A stretch of DNA of 64,000 nt from Apibacter muscae (GCF_007845635.1 NZ_SELG01000033.1:124001-188000); one strand, 5' to 3'. Positions 27,365-37,197 are shown, numbered from the stretch's first letter. Program-made: numbers and translations. Notes: a model not told the origin generated them from the letters alone.

Positions 27365-27889
27365 ATGTTAAATAAATCTTTTATATATAATTTATTCATT
27401 ATTCCTTTATTAATACTGGTTCAGGTTTTTGTATTTAATAATATGTATTTTACAATATCCAATCATAAATATATACCTATTATATATATAATTTGGATAA
27501 TTTTTTTTCCCTATGGTAAATCAGATAAATTTTTCTTTTTAATATTTTGTTTTTTATTAGGTTTTGGAATTGATTGTTTTTTAGATACAGGAGGCGTAAA
27601 TGCTTTCGCATCTGTACTAATTGGATATTTAAGAACCCCAATAATACTTTATATTTCTGATTTGAATAAAGAACTAAAACTATTAAGATTTTCAGACTTA
27701 AATATTATACAATTATTATTATACATTTTAATTTTAATTTTTATTCATCATTTCAGCTTGTTTTTGTTAGAAGTTTTTAAACTTAGTCAAATAATTTATG
27801 TGCTTAAAGAAACAGCAATTACTACTGTCTATTCTTTTATTTATATAATTATTTTCTATATTTTCTTTAAAAACAATTTTGAAAAATGA
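27365..27889 (+). CDS. mreD: Rod-shape-determining protein MreD
   Basis: 174 residues, almost entirely hydrophobic, with five or six transmembrane helices. FGIDCFLDTGGVNAFASVLI is the best conserved stretch and resembles the MreD D-x-x-x-x-x-x-G-x-x-A-x-x pattern. Sequence identity in this family is low, so the call leans on hydropathy, size and position between mreC and mrdA. The stop overlaps the mrdA start as ATGA (27886-27889), implying translational coupling. Confidence 0.85.
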   Translation: MLNKSFIYNLFIIPLLILVQVFVFNNMYFTISNHKYIPIIYIIWIIFFPYGKSDKFFFLIFCFLLGFGIDCFLDTGGVNAFASVLIGYLRTPIILYISDLNKELKLLRFSDLNIIQLLLYILILIFIHHFSLFLLEVFKLSQIIYVLKETAITTVYSFIYIIIFYIFFKNNFEK

Positions 27890-29916
27890 AAAAAAAACAA
27901 ATTATAATATGGATATTAACAATATTCTCATTTATATTTATTATAAGAATAGCATATCTACAACTTTTAACTGAAAAATACAGACTAAACGCTGCTAATA
28001 CATCTATTAAATCTGAATACCAAATTCCATTGAGGGGGTATATAATGGATAGAAATGGAAAAATTTTAGTAGGAAGTACACCTTCTTATGAATTAACATT
28101 CACAGAAATACAAATGGAGAAGGATTTTGATACTTTAAGCTTTTGTAAACTTGTAAATATTTCAAAAGAGGATTTTATCTTTAAAATCAATTCATTAAAA
28201 GCTAAAGGTGGTAAAAATTATTCTAAATTAGTTCCCTACACTTTTATAAAAGGTCTTAGCAAAGAAGATCTTGCTAGAATTCAAGAAAAACTTTTTAAAT
28301 ATAATGCTTTTTCAATTATTAGAACGCCAGAAAGAAATTATTTTGTTAAATCTGCTGGAAATATTTTAGGGTTTGTTAATGAAGTAAATCAAAAATATAT
28401 AAAATCAGATTCAACATACTATTTACCAGGAAATCTTGCTGGTATGGCTGGAGTTGAAAAATCTTATGAAAAGGATTTAAGAGGAATTAAGGGAATTAAA
28501 TATATTCAAAAAGATAGAAAATCAAGAAGTATAGGTTCCTATAAAGATGGTGAATACGATCAAAAAATGCAAACCGGAAAAGACATTACTCTCTCCATTG
28601 ATTATGATCTTCAAGAATATGCTGAAAAATTATTAACCAACAAAAGAGGAGGAGTTGTTGCCATCGACCCAAACAATGGTGAAATACTTGCTATGGCATC
28701 TTCTCCAGTTATAGATCCATCTGTATTTATCGGTCGTGATAAAAATAAGCATATATATGCTTTACAAGTAGATTCTATAAATAAACCTATGTACGATAGG
28801 GCTGTACAAGCCGCATATCCTCCTGGTTCAACCTTTAAATTAGTTAATGGTTTAGTAGCCATGCAAATGGGTGTTATTGATGAAAATACTACTTTTGTTT
28901 GTAAGCACGGTTTTCATTATGGAAATAGAAAAATTGCTTGTCATTGTGGATACTTTTATACACCTATTAAAATGGATAAAGCAATTCAAAAATCATGTAA
29001 CAATTATTTTGCTGAAACCTATGTGAAAATTTTAAGTAAATATCCTAATGATATTGAAAAGAGCATCGATGAATGGAGTGATATTATGAAAAGCTTTGGG
29101 GTTGGAGACTATATGAACAATGATCTCGCTGTCGGAAGCAGGGGAAATATACCAGATGCTAATTATTATAATAAAAGATACGGGAAAGACAAATGGAATA
29201 TTTATACTATAATTTCTAATTCTATTGGGCAAGGAGAAATTTTAGCCACTCCACTTCAAATTGCTAACTATACCGCTGCCATAGCAAATAGGGGTTTTTT
29301 CTTTACACCTCATATAGTTAAAGCCATAAATGGAACCCCAATATCAGATCCTAACTTCACTAAACCAAAATACACAAAGGTTGATCGAAAGTATTTTGAT
29401 ATAGTAAATGAGGGCATGGAATTAGTTGTTTTAAGCGGTACTGGACGTAGAATATATACAAAATCATTTAGCCAAGAAGGAAAAACTGGAACCTCACAAA
29501 ATCCGCACGGTAGAGATCACTCTATATTTGTGTTAATTGCTCCCGCAGATAAACCTAAAATTGCAATAGCTGTTGTTGTTGAAAATGGGGGATTTGGGGG
29601 GACTTATGCAGGCCCCATAGCTTCTTTAGTTGCTGAAAAATATTTAACAGGAAATGTAGAGAGAAAATCCATGGAAGAAAGTATAATAAAAGCTAATTTC
29701 CAAAGTGAATATACTAGGCAATGGAATGATTATTTAAAAAGAATTGGTATGTATATACCACCTAATTTGCCTAATGAAGCTAAAGAGAAAATAAAAGAAA
29801 TTCAACAAAATCGTGAAATTTCTTTTAAAGAAAGACAAAAACTAATTCATACAATTATAAATTCTAAAATGTCTTCATTTCCCGAAATAAATAAAATTAA
29901 TTTAACTAATGAGTAA
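27886..29916 (+). CDS. mrdA: Penicillin-binding protein 2, peptidoglycan transpeptidase
   Basis: 676 residues: an N-terminal transmembrane helix (about 5-28), a class B PBP dimerisation domain (PLRGYIMDRNGKILVGSTPS near 48-68) and a C-terminal transpeptidase domain. The active-site motifs are complete: STFK at 315-318, SCN at 370-372 and KTG at 533-535. It crosslinks lateral-wall peptidoglycan during elongation. The tail after about residue 610 is charged and variable. It overlaps mreD by 4 bases and rodA by 8, so the three are tightly coupled. Confidence 0.95.
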   Translation: MKKKQIIIWILTIFSFIFIIRIAYLQLLTEKYRLNAANTSIKSEYQIPLRGYIMDRNGKILVGSTPSYELTFTEIQMEKDFDTLSFCKLVNISKEDFIFKINSLKAKGGKNYSKLVPYTFIKGLSKEDLARIQEKLFKYNAFSIIRTPERNYFVKSAGNILGFVNEVNQKYIKSDSTYYLPGNLAGMAGVEKSYEKDLRGIKGIKYIQKDRKSRSIGSYKDGEYDQKMQTGKDITLSIDYDLQEYAEKLLTNKRGGVVAIDPNNGEILAMASSPVIDPSVFIGRDKNKHIYALQVDSINKPMYDRAVQAAYPPGSTFKLVNGLVAMQMGVIDENTTFVCKHGFHYGNRKIACHCGYFYTPIKMDKAIQKSCNNYFAETYVKILSKYPNDIEKSIDEWSDIMKSFGVGDYMNNDLAVGSRGNIPDANYYNKRYGKDKWNIYTIISNSIGQGEILATPLQIANYTAAIANRGFFFTPHIVKAINGTPISDPNFTKPKYTKVDRKYFDIVNEGMELVVLSGTGRRIYTKSFSQEGKTGTSQNPHGRDHSIFVLIAPADKPKIAIAVVVENGGFGGTYAGPIASLVAEKYLTGNVERKSMEESIIKANFQSEYTRQWNDYLKRIGMYIPPNLPNEAKEKIKEIQQNREISFKERQKLIHTIINSKMSSFPEINKINLTNE

Positions 29917-31150
29917 ACTGTTCAGAGGATTAGATGGTCCCATGCTATTTTTATACTTATTAATTGCAATCTTTGGTTGCGTTAATATTTATAGCGTTGA
30001 TAGCAATCTTGGACAGAAACAAATTTCATGGCTTATAGTATCTATAATTTTAGGACTATGTACATTTTTAGTAAGACCTAAATTTTTTGAAAATTTTTCA
30101 GGATTATTTTATATTTTAGGCATACTATTATTAGCAGGAGTGCTAGTATTTGGTTCAGATATCAACGGTGCTAAGGCTTGGTATAGAATTGGTGGTTTCA
30201 GCTTACAACCTGTGGAAATTTCAAAAATTTGCACAGCTCTAATGCTTGCCAATTACATTGGTTCTCCAAATTTTAATATAAAAAGTATACAATCCTTAAT
30301 TGTTTCAACAATAATTATTGGATTCCCAATAATATTAATTCTGCTTCAGCCTGATGTAGGTTCCATACTAGTTTTCTTAGCTTACCTTATAGCTTTATAT
30401 AGAGAAGGGCTTTCTGGATGGATTTTCATTATTGGGGGGTATTTTGCAATTATATTTCTAGCTTCTATTGCTATATCTTCATGGATAATTACTCTTATAA
30501 TAGTTATTTTTATTGCTATCTCCATTTTATTATTGCGAAGAAAAATTAATTGGAGTCAACCCTTACATTTAATTTACATTGGAACATTTATTGTAATTTC
30601 CTCAGCTTTTAGCTTTTCTTCTTCATATATTTTTGAAAAACTACCTCAACATCAAAAAGATCGTATAATGGTCTTATACGAAGGAGAAGATATTCCTAAA
30701 TATAGAAATAATATTGGGTACAATTTATACTTTTCTAAAACAGCTATTGGTTCCGGTGGTTTTTGGGGAAAAGGATATAAACAAGGAAGTGTTACTGCAG
30801 GAAGATTCGTACCGGAACAACAGACGGATTATATTTTTTGTACTGTAGGTGAAGAATGGGGGTTCGTAGGTAGTTGTATTTTAATAATGCTATATGCTCT
30901 ATTAATTACTCGAATTTATTTTTTAGCAGAAAATCAAAAAGGTATATTTTCAAGAGTATTTGGCTATTGCTTAGCTTCCGTATTACTTATGCATTTTTTA
31001 ATTAATATTGGAATGGTTATAGGACTTTTTCCTACTGTTGGTATTCCATTACCTTTTTTTAGTTACGGTGGCAGCTCCTTGCTAGGGTTTTCATTATTTG
31101 TATTTGTTTTTCTAAGGCTAAATTATTCTGATGCGAATAGACTAATTTAA
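29909..31150 (+). CDS. rodA: RodA, SEDS-family peptidoglycan glycosyltransferase
   Basis: A 413-residue membrane protein with ten predicted helices. Typical SEDS motifs are GAKAWYRIGGFSLQPVEISK, LQPDVGSILVF, FVPEQQTDYIFCTVGEEWGF (near 300-320) and GIPLPFFSYGGSSLLG near the C-terminus. RodA polymerises glycan strands together with PBP2. It is last in the shape operon and ends only 2 bases before the stop of recG on the other strand, leaving no room for a separate terminator between them. Confidence 0.95.
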   Translation: MSKLFRGLDGPMLFLYLLIAIFGCVNIYSVDSNLGQKQISWLIVSIILGLCTFLVRPKFFENFSGLFYILGILLLAGVLVFGSDINGAKAWYRIGGFSLQPVEISKICTALMLANYIGSPNFNIKSIQSLIVSTIIIGFPIILILLQPDVGSILVFLAYLIALYREGLSGWIFIIGGYFAIIFLASIAISSWIITLIIVIFIAISILLLRRKINWSQPLHLIYIGTFIVISSAFSFSSSYIFEKLPQHQKDRIMVLYEGEDIPKYRNNIGYNLYFSKTAIGSGGFWGKGYKQGSVTAGRFVPEQQTDYIFCTVGEEWGFVGSCILIMLYALLITRIYFLAENQKGIFSRVFGYCLASVLLMHFLINIGMVIGLFPTVGIPLPFFSYGGSSLLGFSLFVFVFLRLNYSDANRLI

Positions 31151-31152
31151 AG

Positions 31153-33258
31153 TTAGCTAATAATAGACCATTGAAATTTATTTTTATAATTTTTTATAAA
31201 AAAATTTTTAATTGGCTCGTTTTTTATTAATTGAAGTTTGGGATCCTCTAATAATAAATGGTCTATATATGACTTAGAAAGACTTACTATATCTTTATCC
31301 TGTAACAAATTAATTTTTTTAAATTCAATATTCCCACTTTGTTGAGTCCCTAAAATATTTCCTGGACCTCTGATCTCTAAATCAGCTTCGGCTATCTTAA
31401 AACCATCATTAGTTTCACACATTGTAAGAATTCTTTTTTGAGCTTCTGGTGAAAGCTCTGATTTTATCATTAATATACAATATGATTGATCAAACCCTCT
31501 ACCTACTCTCCCCCTTAATTGATGTAGTTGAGACAAACCAAATTTCTCAGCACTTTCGATGACCATTACAGTTGCATTAGGAACATTTACGCCCACTTCT
31601 ATTACAGTTGTTGCTACCATAATCTGAGTTTCTCCATTTAAAAAACGATTCATTTCATAATCTCTATCTATCTTATTCATCTTACCATGAACTATACTTA
31701 CTTGATATTCAGGCATAGGAAAAGATCTGGTTATACTCTCATATCCATCCATTAAATCTTTGTAATTTAAAACTTCACTTTCTTCAATTAATGGATAAAC
31801 AAAATAAACTTGTCGCCCTATTTTAATTTGCTCCTTAACGAAACCAAAAACAGCTAATCGATCTGAATCCATTTTATAAAACGTTTTTATAGGTTTACGA
31901 CCTTGTGGTAACTCGTCAATAATTGATACATCTAAATCGCTATAATAACTCATTGCTAAGGTTCTAGGTATTGGAGTTGCTGTCATGACTAAAATGTGAG
32001 GGGGAATCGTATTTTTTTTCCAAAGTTTTGATCGTTGCTCTACTCCAAATCTATGTTGTTCATCAACGATAGCTAAACTTAATTTTTTAAACTTTACCTT
32101 ATCTTCTAATATTGCATGAGTTCCTAACAAAATATTAAGTTTCCCAGATTCTAAATCATTAAATATTTGCTTACGTTTAGCACTGGTAGTAGAACTAGTT
32201 AATAATTCTATAGTTATATCAAAATCTTTTAATAAGCTTACAATACTATTGTAATGTTGCGTAATTAAAATTTCAGTTGGTGCCAGCATACATGCTTGAA
32301 AATTATTATCCATAGCCAATAACATACATAATAAAGCAACTATTGTCTTTCCACTTCCTACGTCTCCCTGCAAGAGTCTATTCATTTGCACATTTTTTTT
32401 CAGATCGTTTCTAATTTCTTTTATAACTTTTTTTTGAGCACTGGTTAAAGGAAACGGTAAGTGATTAGTATAGAAATTATTAAAATAATTTCCAACTTTT
32501 GGGAAAGGTGTTCCGGGAATTGTTGATTTTCTGTACAATTTTTGTAAGCTAAGACCCAATTGAAAAAAAAATATTTCTTCAAATTTAATTCTATATTCAG
32601 CTTTTTGCAGATTTATATAATTTGTTGGAAAATGAATTTCTTGATAAGCTTCTACTCTACTAATCAATCTAAAATTTTTTATAATGGGTTCAGAAAAATT
32701 TTCAAAAATTTTAGATTTTAATTTATCTAATATTTCTTTGATTATTTTTTTTATAAAACGTTGATTTATTCCTCGTTTTTGAATTTTTAAAGAATTTGAA
32801 TAAACAGGATCTAATGCAACATTTTTAAAATTAACCTCTGAAAATTTTTCAACTTCTGGATGTGCCATTGTTAACAAACCATTAAACTTATTAATTTTAC
32901 CAAAAATTAACACTTCTACATTTAAAGGAATGCTATCCATAAACCAATTGGTATATTTAAACCATACCAATTCAATTTTGCCTGAGCTATCTTCAAAAAT
33001 CGCACTTAATGTTTTCCTTTTCTTTAAAACTTTTTCTTTAATATCAATAATTCTTCCTTTTAATTGTATTTCAATCGTTGATGAATTATTTATTTGACTT
33101 ACTAAATAAATTTTACTCTTATCAATATATCTAAAAGGAAAATAATTAAGAAAATCTTCACAAGTATAAATATTTAAATGACTTTTAATTAACTTGGCTT
33201 TCTCAGTACCTAGACCATTTAAGTATTCAATTGGCGTATTTAAAGATAATTCATCCAT
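31153..33258 (-). CDS. recG: ATP-dependent DNA helicase RecG
   Basis: 701 residues, the usual size. An N-terminal wedge/OB domain (about 50-150) is followed by a superfamily 2 helicase core: Walker A GDVGSGKT near 295, the DEQH box in IVDEQHRFGVEQRS near 390, and TATPIPRTLAMS. The C-terminal TRG region has QLHQLRGRVGRGFDQSYCIL and LEIRGPGNILGTQQSG. RecG remodels stalled replication forks and Holliday junctions. It is monocistronic, convergent with rodA, and separated from the TlpA-like gene upstream by a terminator. Confidence 0.96.
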   Translation of the reverse strand: MDELSLNTPIEYLNGLGTEKAKLIKSHLNIYTCEDFLNYFPFRYIDKSKIYLVSQINNSSTIEIQLKGRIIDIKEKVLKKRKTLSAIFEDSSGKIELVWFKYTNWFMDSIPLNVEVLIFGKINKFNGLLTMAHPEVEKFSEVNFKNVALDPVYSNSLKIQKRGINQRFIKKIIKEILDKLKSKIFENFSEPIIKNFRLISRVEAYQEIHFPTNYINLQKAEYRIKFEEIFFFQLGLSLQKLYRKSTIPGTPFPKVGNYFNNFYTNHLPFPLTSAQKKVIKEIRNDLKKNVQMNRLLQGDVGSGKTIVALLCMLLAMDNNFQACMLAPTEILITQHYNSIVSLLKDFDITIELLTSSTTSAKRKQIFNDLESGKLNILLGTHAILEDKVKFKKLSLAIVDEQHRFGVEQRSKLWKKNTIPPHILVMTATPIPRTLAMSYYSDLDVSIIDELPQGRKPIKTFYKMDSDRLAVFGFVKEQIKIGRQVYFVYPLIEESEVLNYKDLMDGYESITRSFPMPEYQVSIVHGKMNKIDRDYEMNRFLNGETQIMVATTVIEVGVNVPNATVMVIESAEKFGLSQLHQLRGRVGRGFDQSYCILMIKSELSPEAQKRILTMCETNDGFKIAEADLEIRGPGNILGTQQSGNIEFKKINLLQDKDIVSLSKSYIDHLLLEDPKLQLIKNEPIKNFFIKNYKNKFQWSIIS

Positions 33259-33273
33259 TTTACAAAAATAAAA

Positions 33274-33304
33274 AATCGGATTTTATTGTATATAAAATCC
33301 GATT
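33274..33304 (-). terminator. Intrinsic terminator after the TlpA-like gene
   Basis: A perfect 13-base stem, AATCGGATTTTAT with ATAAAATCCGATT (33274-33286 and 33292-33304), followed on the minus strand by an AT-rich tract. It separates the thioredoxin-like gene from recG. Confidence 0.85.
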
Positions 33305-33326
33305 AGAATAAAATTAGTTTATTTCC

Positions 33327-34646
33327 TTATTTTATTTCCTTGCTAATTTCAGATATTTTTGAAGATATTTTTAATATTTTATTATTGCTATCAACTAAAA
33401 TTAAGGTTGGAGTACCTGATATATTTAATTCTTTTACAAATTGACTGTCCCAATACAATAAATCTGAATCATTCAACCATGGCAATTCTTTAATAGCATT
33501 TTTCCAATCATTTTCATCGTAATCAACGGCTAAACCAATGATCTCTCCTCCAGATTTTTTAAAATTCTCATAAAACTCTTTTACACGTGGCATTTCATGT
33601 TGACAATGTCCGCACCATGAAGCCCAAACAAGTATTAATTTATACTTATTTTTTAAATCATATAATGATGAATATTTTCCATTTAATTTACGAGTAAATT
33701 TAATATTAGGAACTTTTCCTCCTTCTTTAATAGAATTATTTACATAAATAACTTCCGATAATTCAGGAGTTATTTTACACGTTAAAGATTCTGCTTTTTT
33801 CATGTATTTTGTAAGCAAATCCTTCAATTCATAAGTGTTAAGAAAATTTATGGTTACAGCTAAAATATTTTGACCTCTATCTGTCTCAGTATCTACTTCA
33901 TTGAGTAAATTCTCAATTGAATGATCAAATTTTTCTTGCCATTCGGCTTGTGTTTTTGAAGAAGAAGAAGCTAAAGAGGAGGAAATATTAAGATAATTGT
34001 ATATTAGTGACTTTCCTAGCCCTGAAGTTTCAAAGTATTCTCCTGAATTTTTAAAATGATTTAGTAAAGAATTCAAAGATTTTTGAGTTGGATTTGCTTC
34101 AGAATCTTTTACTAATTTCATAGCCTCAACATAATAATTTAAAAAAGGATAATTATCAATATCAATTTTTTTAGTAGATGATATATTTGTAATTTCCTTA
34201 TCTAATGATTTATAAAATTCATCTTTTGGATTGTACCAGTTTTTAATCAATTTTAATTGAGATAAAATATCTCCGTTTTTAATCTCATAATTAATAAAGT
34301 CTTTGTATTTATAATTTATTAAGTTTCCTGGGTTTGAAACTTCTAAATCACCATCAGCGGTTATTTCAGCCTGAAAATCTATATTTGAATTATCTGCAAG
34401 AAAAGAATAGTTTTTCTTAGCATCAAACAAAGACATTTCTACAACACCTGTATAATTTTCTTTCACAGGTAATGAAAATTTACCATTTGCATCCGTAGTA
34501 AGATTTCCTATAACAATACCATCTAAAGATTTATTTAATTTAATTATTACTCTTTTGTTAGGATAATTATTTATTGTTCCTTTAAAAGTGAATTGCGCAT
34601 TTGCGAATATGCTTACAAATAAGCACCCTATTAATATTTTTTTCAT
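33327..34646 (-). CDS. TlpA-like thioredoxin with N-terminal DUF4369-type domain
   Basis: 439 residues from the ATG at 34644-34646 (MKKILIGCLFVSIFANAQ, a signal peptide). The N-terminal part (FTFKGTINNYPNKRVIIKLN) resembles the DUF4369 domain common in Bacteroidota thiol oxidoreductases. A helical middle follows, then the thioredoxin fold with WASWCGHCQHEMPRVKEFY; its CGHC active site lies at about 345-348. These periplasmic proteins reduce or shuffle disulfides. A longer in-frame reading adds nine residues but runs through a terminator-like hairpin, so the shorter start is preferred. It follows the PID-CTERM-like gene on the same strand. Confidence 0.88.
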   Translation of the reverse strand: MKKILIGCLFVSIFANAQFTFKGTINNYPNKRVIIKLNKSLDGIVIGNLTTDANGKFSLPVKENYTGVVEMSLFDAKKNYSFLADNSNIDFQAEITADGDLEVSNPGNLINYKYKDFINYEIKNGDILSQLKLIKNWYNPKDEFYKSLDKEITNISSTKKIDIDNYPFLNYYVEAMKLVKDSEANPTQKSLNSLLNHFKNSGEYFETSGLGKSLIYNYLNISSSLASSSSKTQAEWQEKFDHSIENLLNEVDTETDRGQNILAVTINFLNTYELKDLLTKYMKKAESLTCKITPELSEVIYVNNSIKEGGKVPNIKFTRKLNGKYSSLYDLKNKYKLILVWASWCGHCQHEMPRVKEFYENFKKSGGEIIGLAVDYDENDWKNAIKELPWLNDSDLLYWDSQFVKELNISGTPTLILVDSNNKILKISSKISEISKEIK

Positions 34647-34677
34647 AAAAAAAGCCTTGCTATAATTTAACAAGGCT
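34643..34677 (-). terminator. Terminator-like hairpin abutting the TlpA-like start codon
   Basis: On the minus strand the stem TAGCCTTG/CAAGGCT (34671-34677 with 34653-34659) has an 11-base loop and is followed by a T-run that reaches the ATG at 34644-34646. It probably ends most transcripts of the two upstream genes, or acts as an attenuator for the TlpA-like gene. Confidence 0.6.
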
Positions 34678-34699
34678 AATTTATGAATTATAATTCTGT

Positions 34700-34960
34700 T
34701 TAAACTAATTTTTGTTTTCTGTATTTAACTATATAAATCATTAATGCCAGTACAGTTAGTAATAAGAATGGCACTACAAAGTCTATAGGTGTTTTGTCAT
34801 AATCTTGTTCTCCAACGTCAAAAGGAGAAATCCCTACTGCTTCATTGGGGGTAGGTGGCGCACTTATTTCTGAATTTTCAATAACTATTTGTAGTGGTGT
34901 ATAAGCAAAAGAATTTATATGTAATAAAACTATGAATATAAGAGCAAAAATTTTTCTCAT
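34700..34960 (-). CDS. Small secreted membrane protein with PID-CTERM-like tail
   Basis: 86 residues: a signal peptide (MRKIFALIFIVLLHINSFA), a short linker rich in Pro/Glu/Asp (SAPPTPNEAVG), then TPIDFVVPFLLLTVLALMI and a basic end (KYRKQKLV). A P-I-D motif directly before a C-terminal hydrophobic helix and basic residues matches the PID-CTERM type of sorting tail in Bacteroidota, as far as I recall. It sits 23 bases downstream of a T9SS cargo gene and is surely co-transcribed with it. The topology is seen; the sorting role and any partnership are inferred. Confidence 0.7.
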   Translation of the reverse strand: MRKIFALIFIVLLHINSFAYTPLQIVIENSEISAPPTPNEAVGISPFDVGEQDYDKTPIDFVVPFLLLTVLALMIYIVKYRKQKLV

Positions 34961-34983
34961 CTTTTCTACTTTAAATTATTTAA

Positions 34984-37107
34984 TTATTTAACTATTTTTT
35001 TAATGATTTTTTCACCTGTTATTGAATTAACTATAACAACCACATAAACTGATGAATAGCTATCAAAAATTGGTAATAAATAATCGATTTGTGTATTTAC
35101 ATTTTTCTCATTAGATATCAATTGCCCTACTACATTAAAAATAGTTATATCAGCTTTTTTCCAATTAGAATTAAACCTAACCTTGTAATCAGAACCTGAC
35201 TTATATACTGAGGTTGAGTTAATAGTATTCGAATTATTAAGTGAATTATTATTATCATCTACAACTGTATCATTTATGATATTATCATCATTTGTAACTT
35301 CCTCGCTAGAAATTAATCCGCTATCTGACCAAAAGATCTCAAATCTATCATTAGTAGAATCTTCAAGATTCACAGAGTATGTAAAGTTTTGATCGATTTC
35401 TTTTACTATATTGGTAGCTTTATCATGAAAATAAAATTTAGCATCTGGGTTTGGATAATTAGTTTCATTCATAGATAATGGAACTTGATTTAATCTTAAT
35501 TCAGAGGTAAATGTAAACCTTTTACCCTTATCTTCCCCAGATATATTAACACCTACCGGTATTGCAACCTTTGAAGAGGCAACATTCATAGTGTTAATAT
35601 ATAACTTTGAATTTTCAAATCCTGGATTAATTCCACCTTCTTTAGATTCTGGAATTGTATATACACTTGTAAACACATCTCCGTCAAATGGCAAACTTGC
35701 TTCAACATCATTAAATTGTCCAGTAGTAAATTCATCTGCTGTAGCTAAATAGGTGTTAGAAATCTTATCTTCAACCGACATAATCAAATTTAGTTGATAT
35801 AAATCTTCAACTTGTGAACTTGAAAATGAACTAACTTTTGTTTTACTTGCTGCAGTTACAGTACTAGAAATAGGTTTTTTAGGATAATCAAAGGTTTGAG
35901 CTAAACTAGCATTTTGTGAAAATAAATCCAAATTAGTTTTATTATTTTCTGGATTAGTTTTTATGATAAATGTAGACATTGGAGGTATAATAGTAACTTG
36001 ATCAATATCTCCAGTTAATTGTCCACCAACTGTACGAGTTACTAGATAAAAAAGTGCATCTTCTCTTGAATTAGCTTGAGAGTACACGGTCACACCTCTT
36101 GATACAGCTGCACCTATCATTCCATCAAAATTATTAGTCAAAGTTGCTAAATTTAAGTTTGAAGTATAGGGATTAGTGGCATATAAAATATTATTTGCAA
36201 AACCAACTTTTTCTAATTCCTCGTTAGTAGTAGTTGCAGAAAATTTATTACCTGGAGTTTCAAGTTCTTTTAAAGCAAACGGATCTTCCAAATACGTGTA
36301 GTAACGCACTCCGTATGCAGATTCTCTTATCCCATTTCCAAAATTGTAATTCTCTACAATCTGATAGGGTAATGAATTAGGAATATTTTCTTTTTGTCCT
36401 GCCACATATGGAATTCCTTTAAAGTTAGTTACACCAGTAAAAGAGCTAGGATTAACACCTTTAAAAATTTCACTTCTAACGATATATCTTTTACCTAACT
36501 CTAAATGCGATTGATTTTTATCATATGGATCCCAACGAAGTCGGTTATTATAGTTCCATACAAATAAAGGATGAGAATTCCACAATTGTGACTTATTGTA
36601 GCAATAAGCCCTAGCACCTTCTTGCCATGGAGGTGCACATGGCAAAGAAGGAGGAGTAACATTATCATTTCCCGTAATGTCTTTCGTTAACTGGCTAAAA
36701 GTATAATTTACAAAAGGGACACCAAAATTTATTTGAGATTTTTGAGCAGTTAATTCATCAGTTATTCTTTCCAATAAATTCTTTTGGACTGTTATCTCTT
36801 TAGTATCACCAGCATCTGCCTTAGAACCTGCTGCTGTTGCTGATTTTATAATTAATTGCCCATAGTTGGAGGTATCTGTATATGTTAATACAAACTTATC
36901 TGCCGAAGAAGAAGTAATAGTGCCTCCGGAAATTTCAATATTACCTTCATTGGTAAATACTCCGGACGTATTAGAAACCTTCACATCTCCAGTACTATAA
37001 ACAAGAGTATTAGGACTTACATAAACCGAAGCTCCATTCGTAGAAGTTATTTGCGCCTCTACAAAAATAGAACCTAATAAAAGCAAGGGTATAAATTTTA
37101 TTTTCAT
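34984..37107 (-). CDS. Large secreted protein with T9SS type A sorting domain
   Basis: 707 residues. A signal peptide (ends near FVEAQ) precedes a repetitive beta-rich N-terminal region (VYSTGDVKVSNTSGVFTNEG). A long middle with Asn/Thr-rich strands follows. The C-terminal roughly 80 residues hold KADITIFNVVGQLISNEKNV and end in GEKIIKKIVK, the type A sorting domain recognised by the type IX secretion system and cleaved at the surface. No enzyme motif could be recognised; it looks like a cell-surface or adhesive protein. It leads an operon with the PID-CTERM-like gene. The sorting tail is clear; the rest is unassigned. Confidence 0.8.
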   Translation of the reverse strand: MKIKFIPLLLLGSIFVEAQITSTNGASVYVSPNTLVYSTGDVKVSNTSGVFTNEGNIEISGGTITSSSADKFVLTYTDTSNYGQLIIKSATAAGSKADAGDTKEITVQKNLLERITDELTAQKSQINFGVPFVNYTFSQLTKDITGNDNVTPPSLPCAPPWQEGARAYCYNKSQLWNSHPLFVWNYNNRLRWDPYDKNQSHLELGKRYIVRSEIFKGVNPSSFTGVTNFKGIPYVAGQKENIPNSLPYQIVENYNFGNGIRESAYGVRYYTYLEDPFALKELETPGNKFSATTTNEELEKVGFANNILYATNPYTSNLNLATLTNNFDGMIGAAVSRGVTVYSQANSREDALFYLVTRTVGGQLTGDIDQVTIIPPMSTFIIKTNPENNKTNLDLFSQNASLAQTFDYPKKPISSTVTAASKTKVSSFSSSQVEDLYQLNLIMSVEDKISNTYLATADEFTTGQFNDVEASLPFDGDVFTSVYTIPESKEGGINPGFENSKLYINTMNVASSKVAIPVGVNISGEDKGKRFTFTSELRLNQVPLSMNETNYPNPDAKFYFHDKATNIVKEIDQNFTYSVNLEDSTNDRFEIFWSDSGLISSEEVTNDDNIINDTVVDDNNNSLNNSNTINSTSVYKSGSDYKVRFNSNWKKADITIFNVVGQLISNEKNVNTQIDYLLPIFDSYSSVYVVVIVNSITGEKIIKKIVK

Positions 37108-37160
37108 TTACTAAATATTTATTTTTAATATGTTATAAAAAAGTAAAAAATATTTTTATG

Positions 37161-37168
37161 CAAATCTA
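37161..37168 (-). promoter_or_regulatory. Candidate -7 promoter element for the T9SS cargo gene
   Basis: On the minus strand the sequence is TAGATTTG (TAnnTTTG), giving a leader of about 50 bases. ATTG is present upstream but only 14 bases away, so the -33 element is uncertain. Confidence 0.4.
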
Positions 37169-37197
37169 ATAAAAAAAAACTTCAATTTACTTTTTTT

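Noticed and set aside
30400-30640. AT-rich, highly hydrophobic stretch in rodA looked like a possible frameshift
   Set aside because: The frame stays open and matches SEDS membrane helices on both sides.
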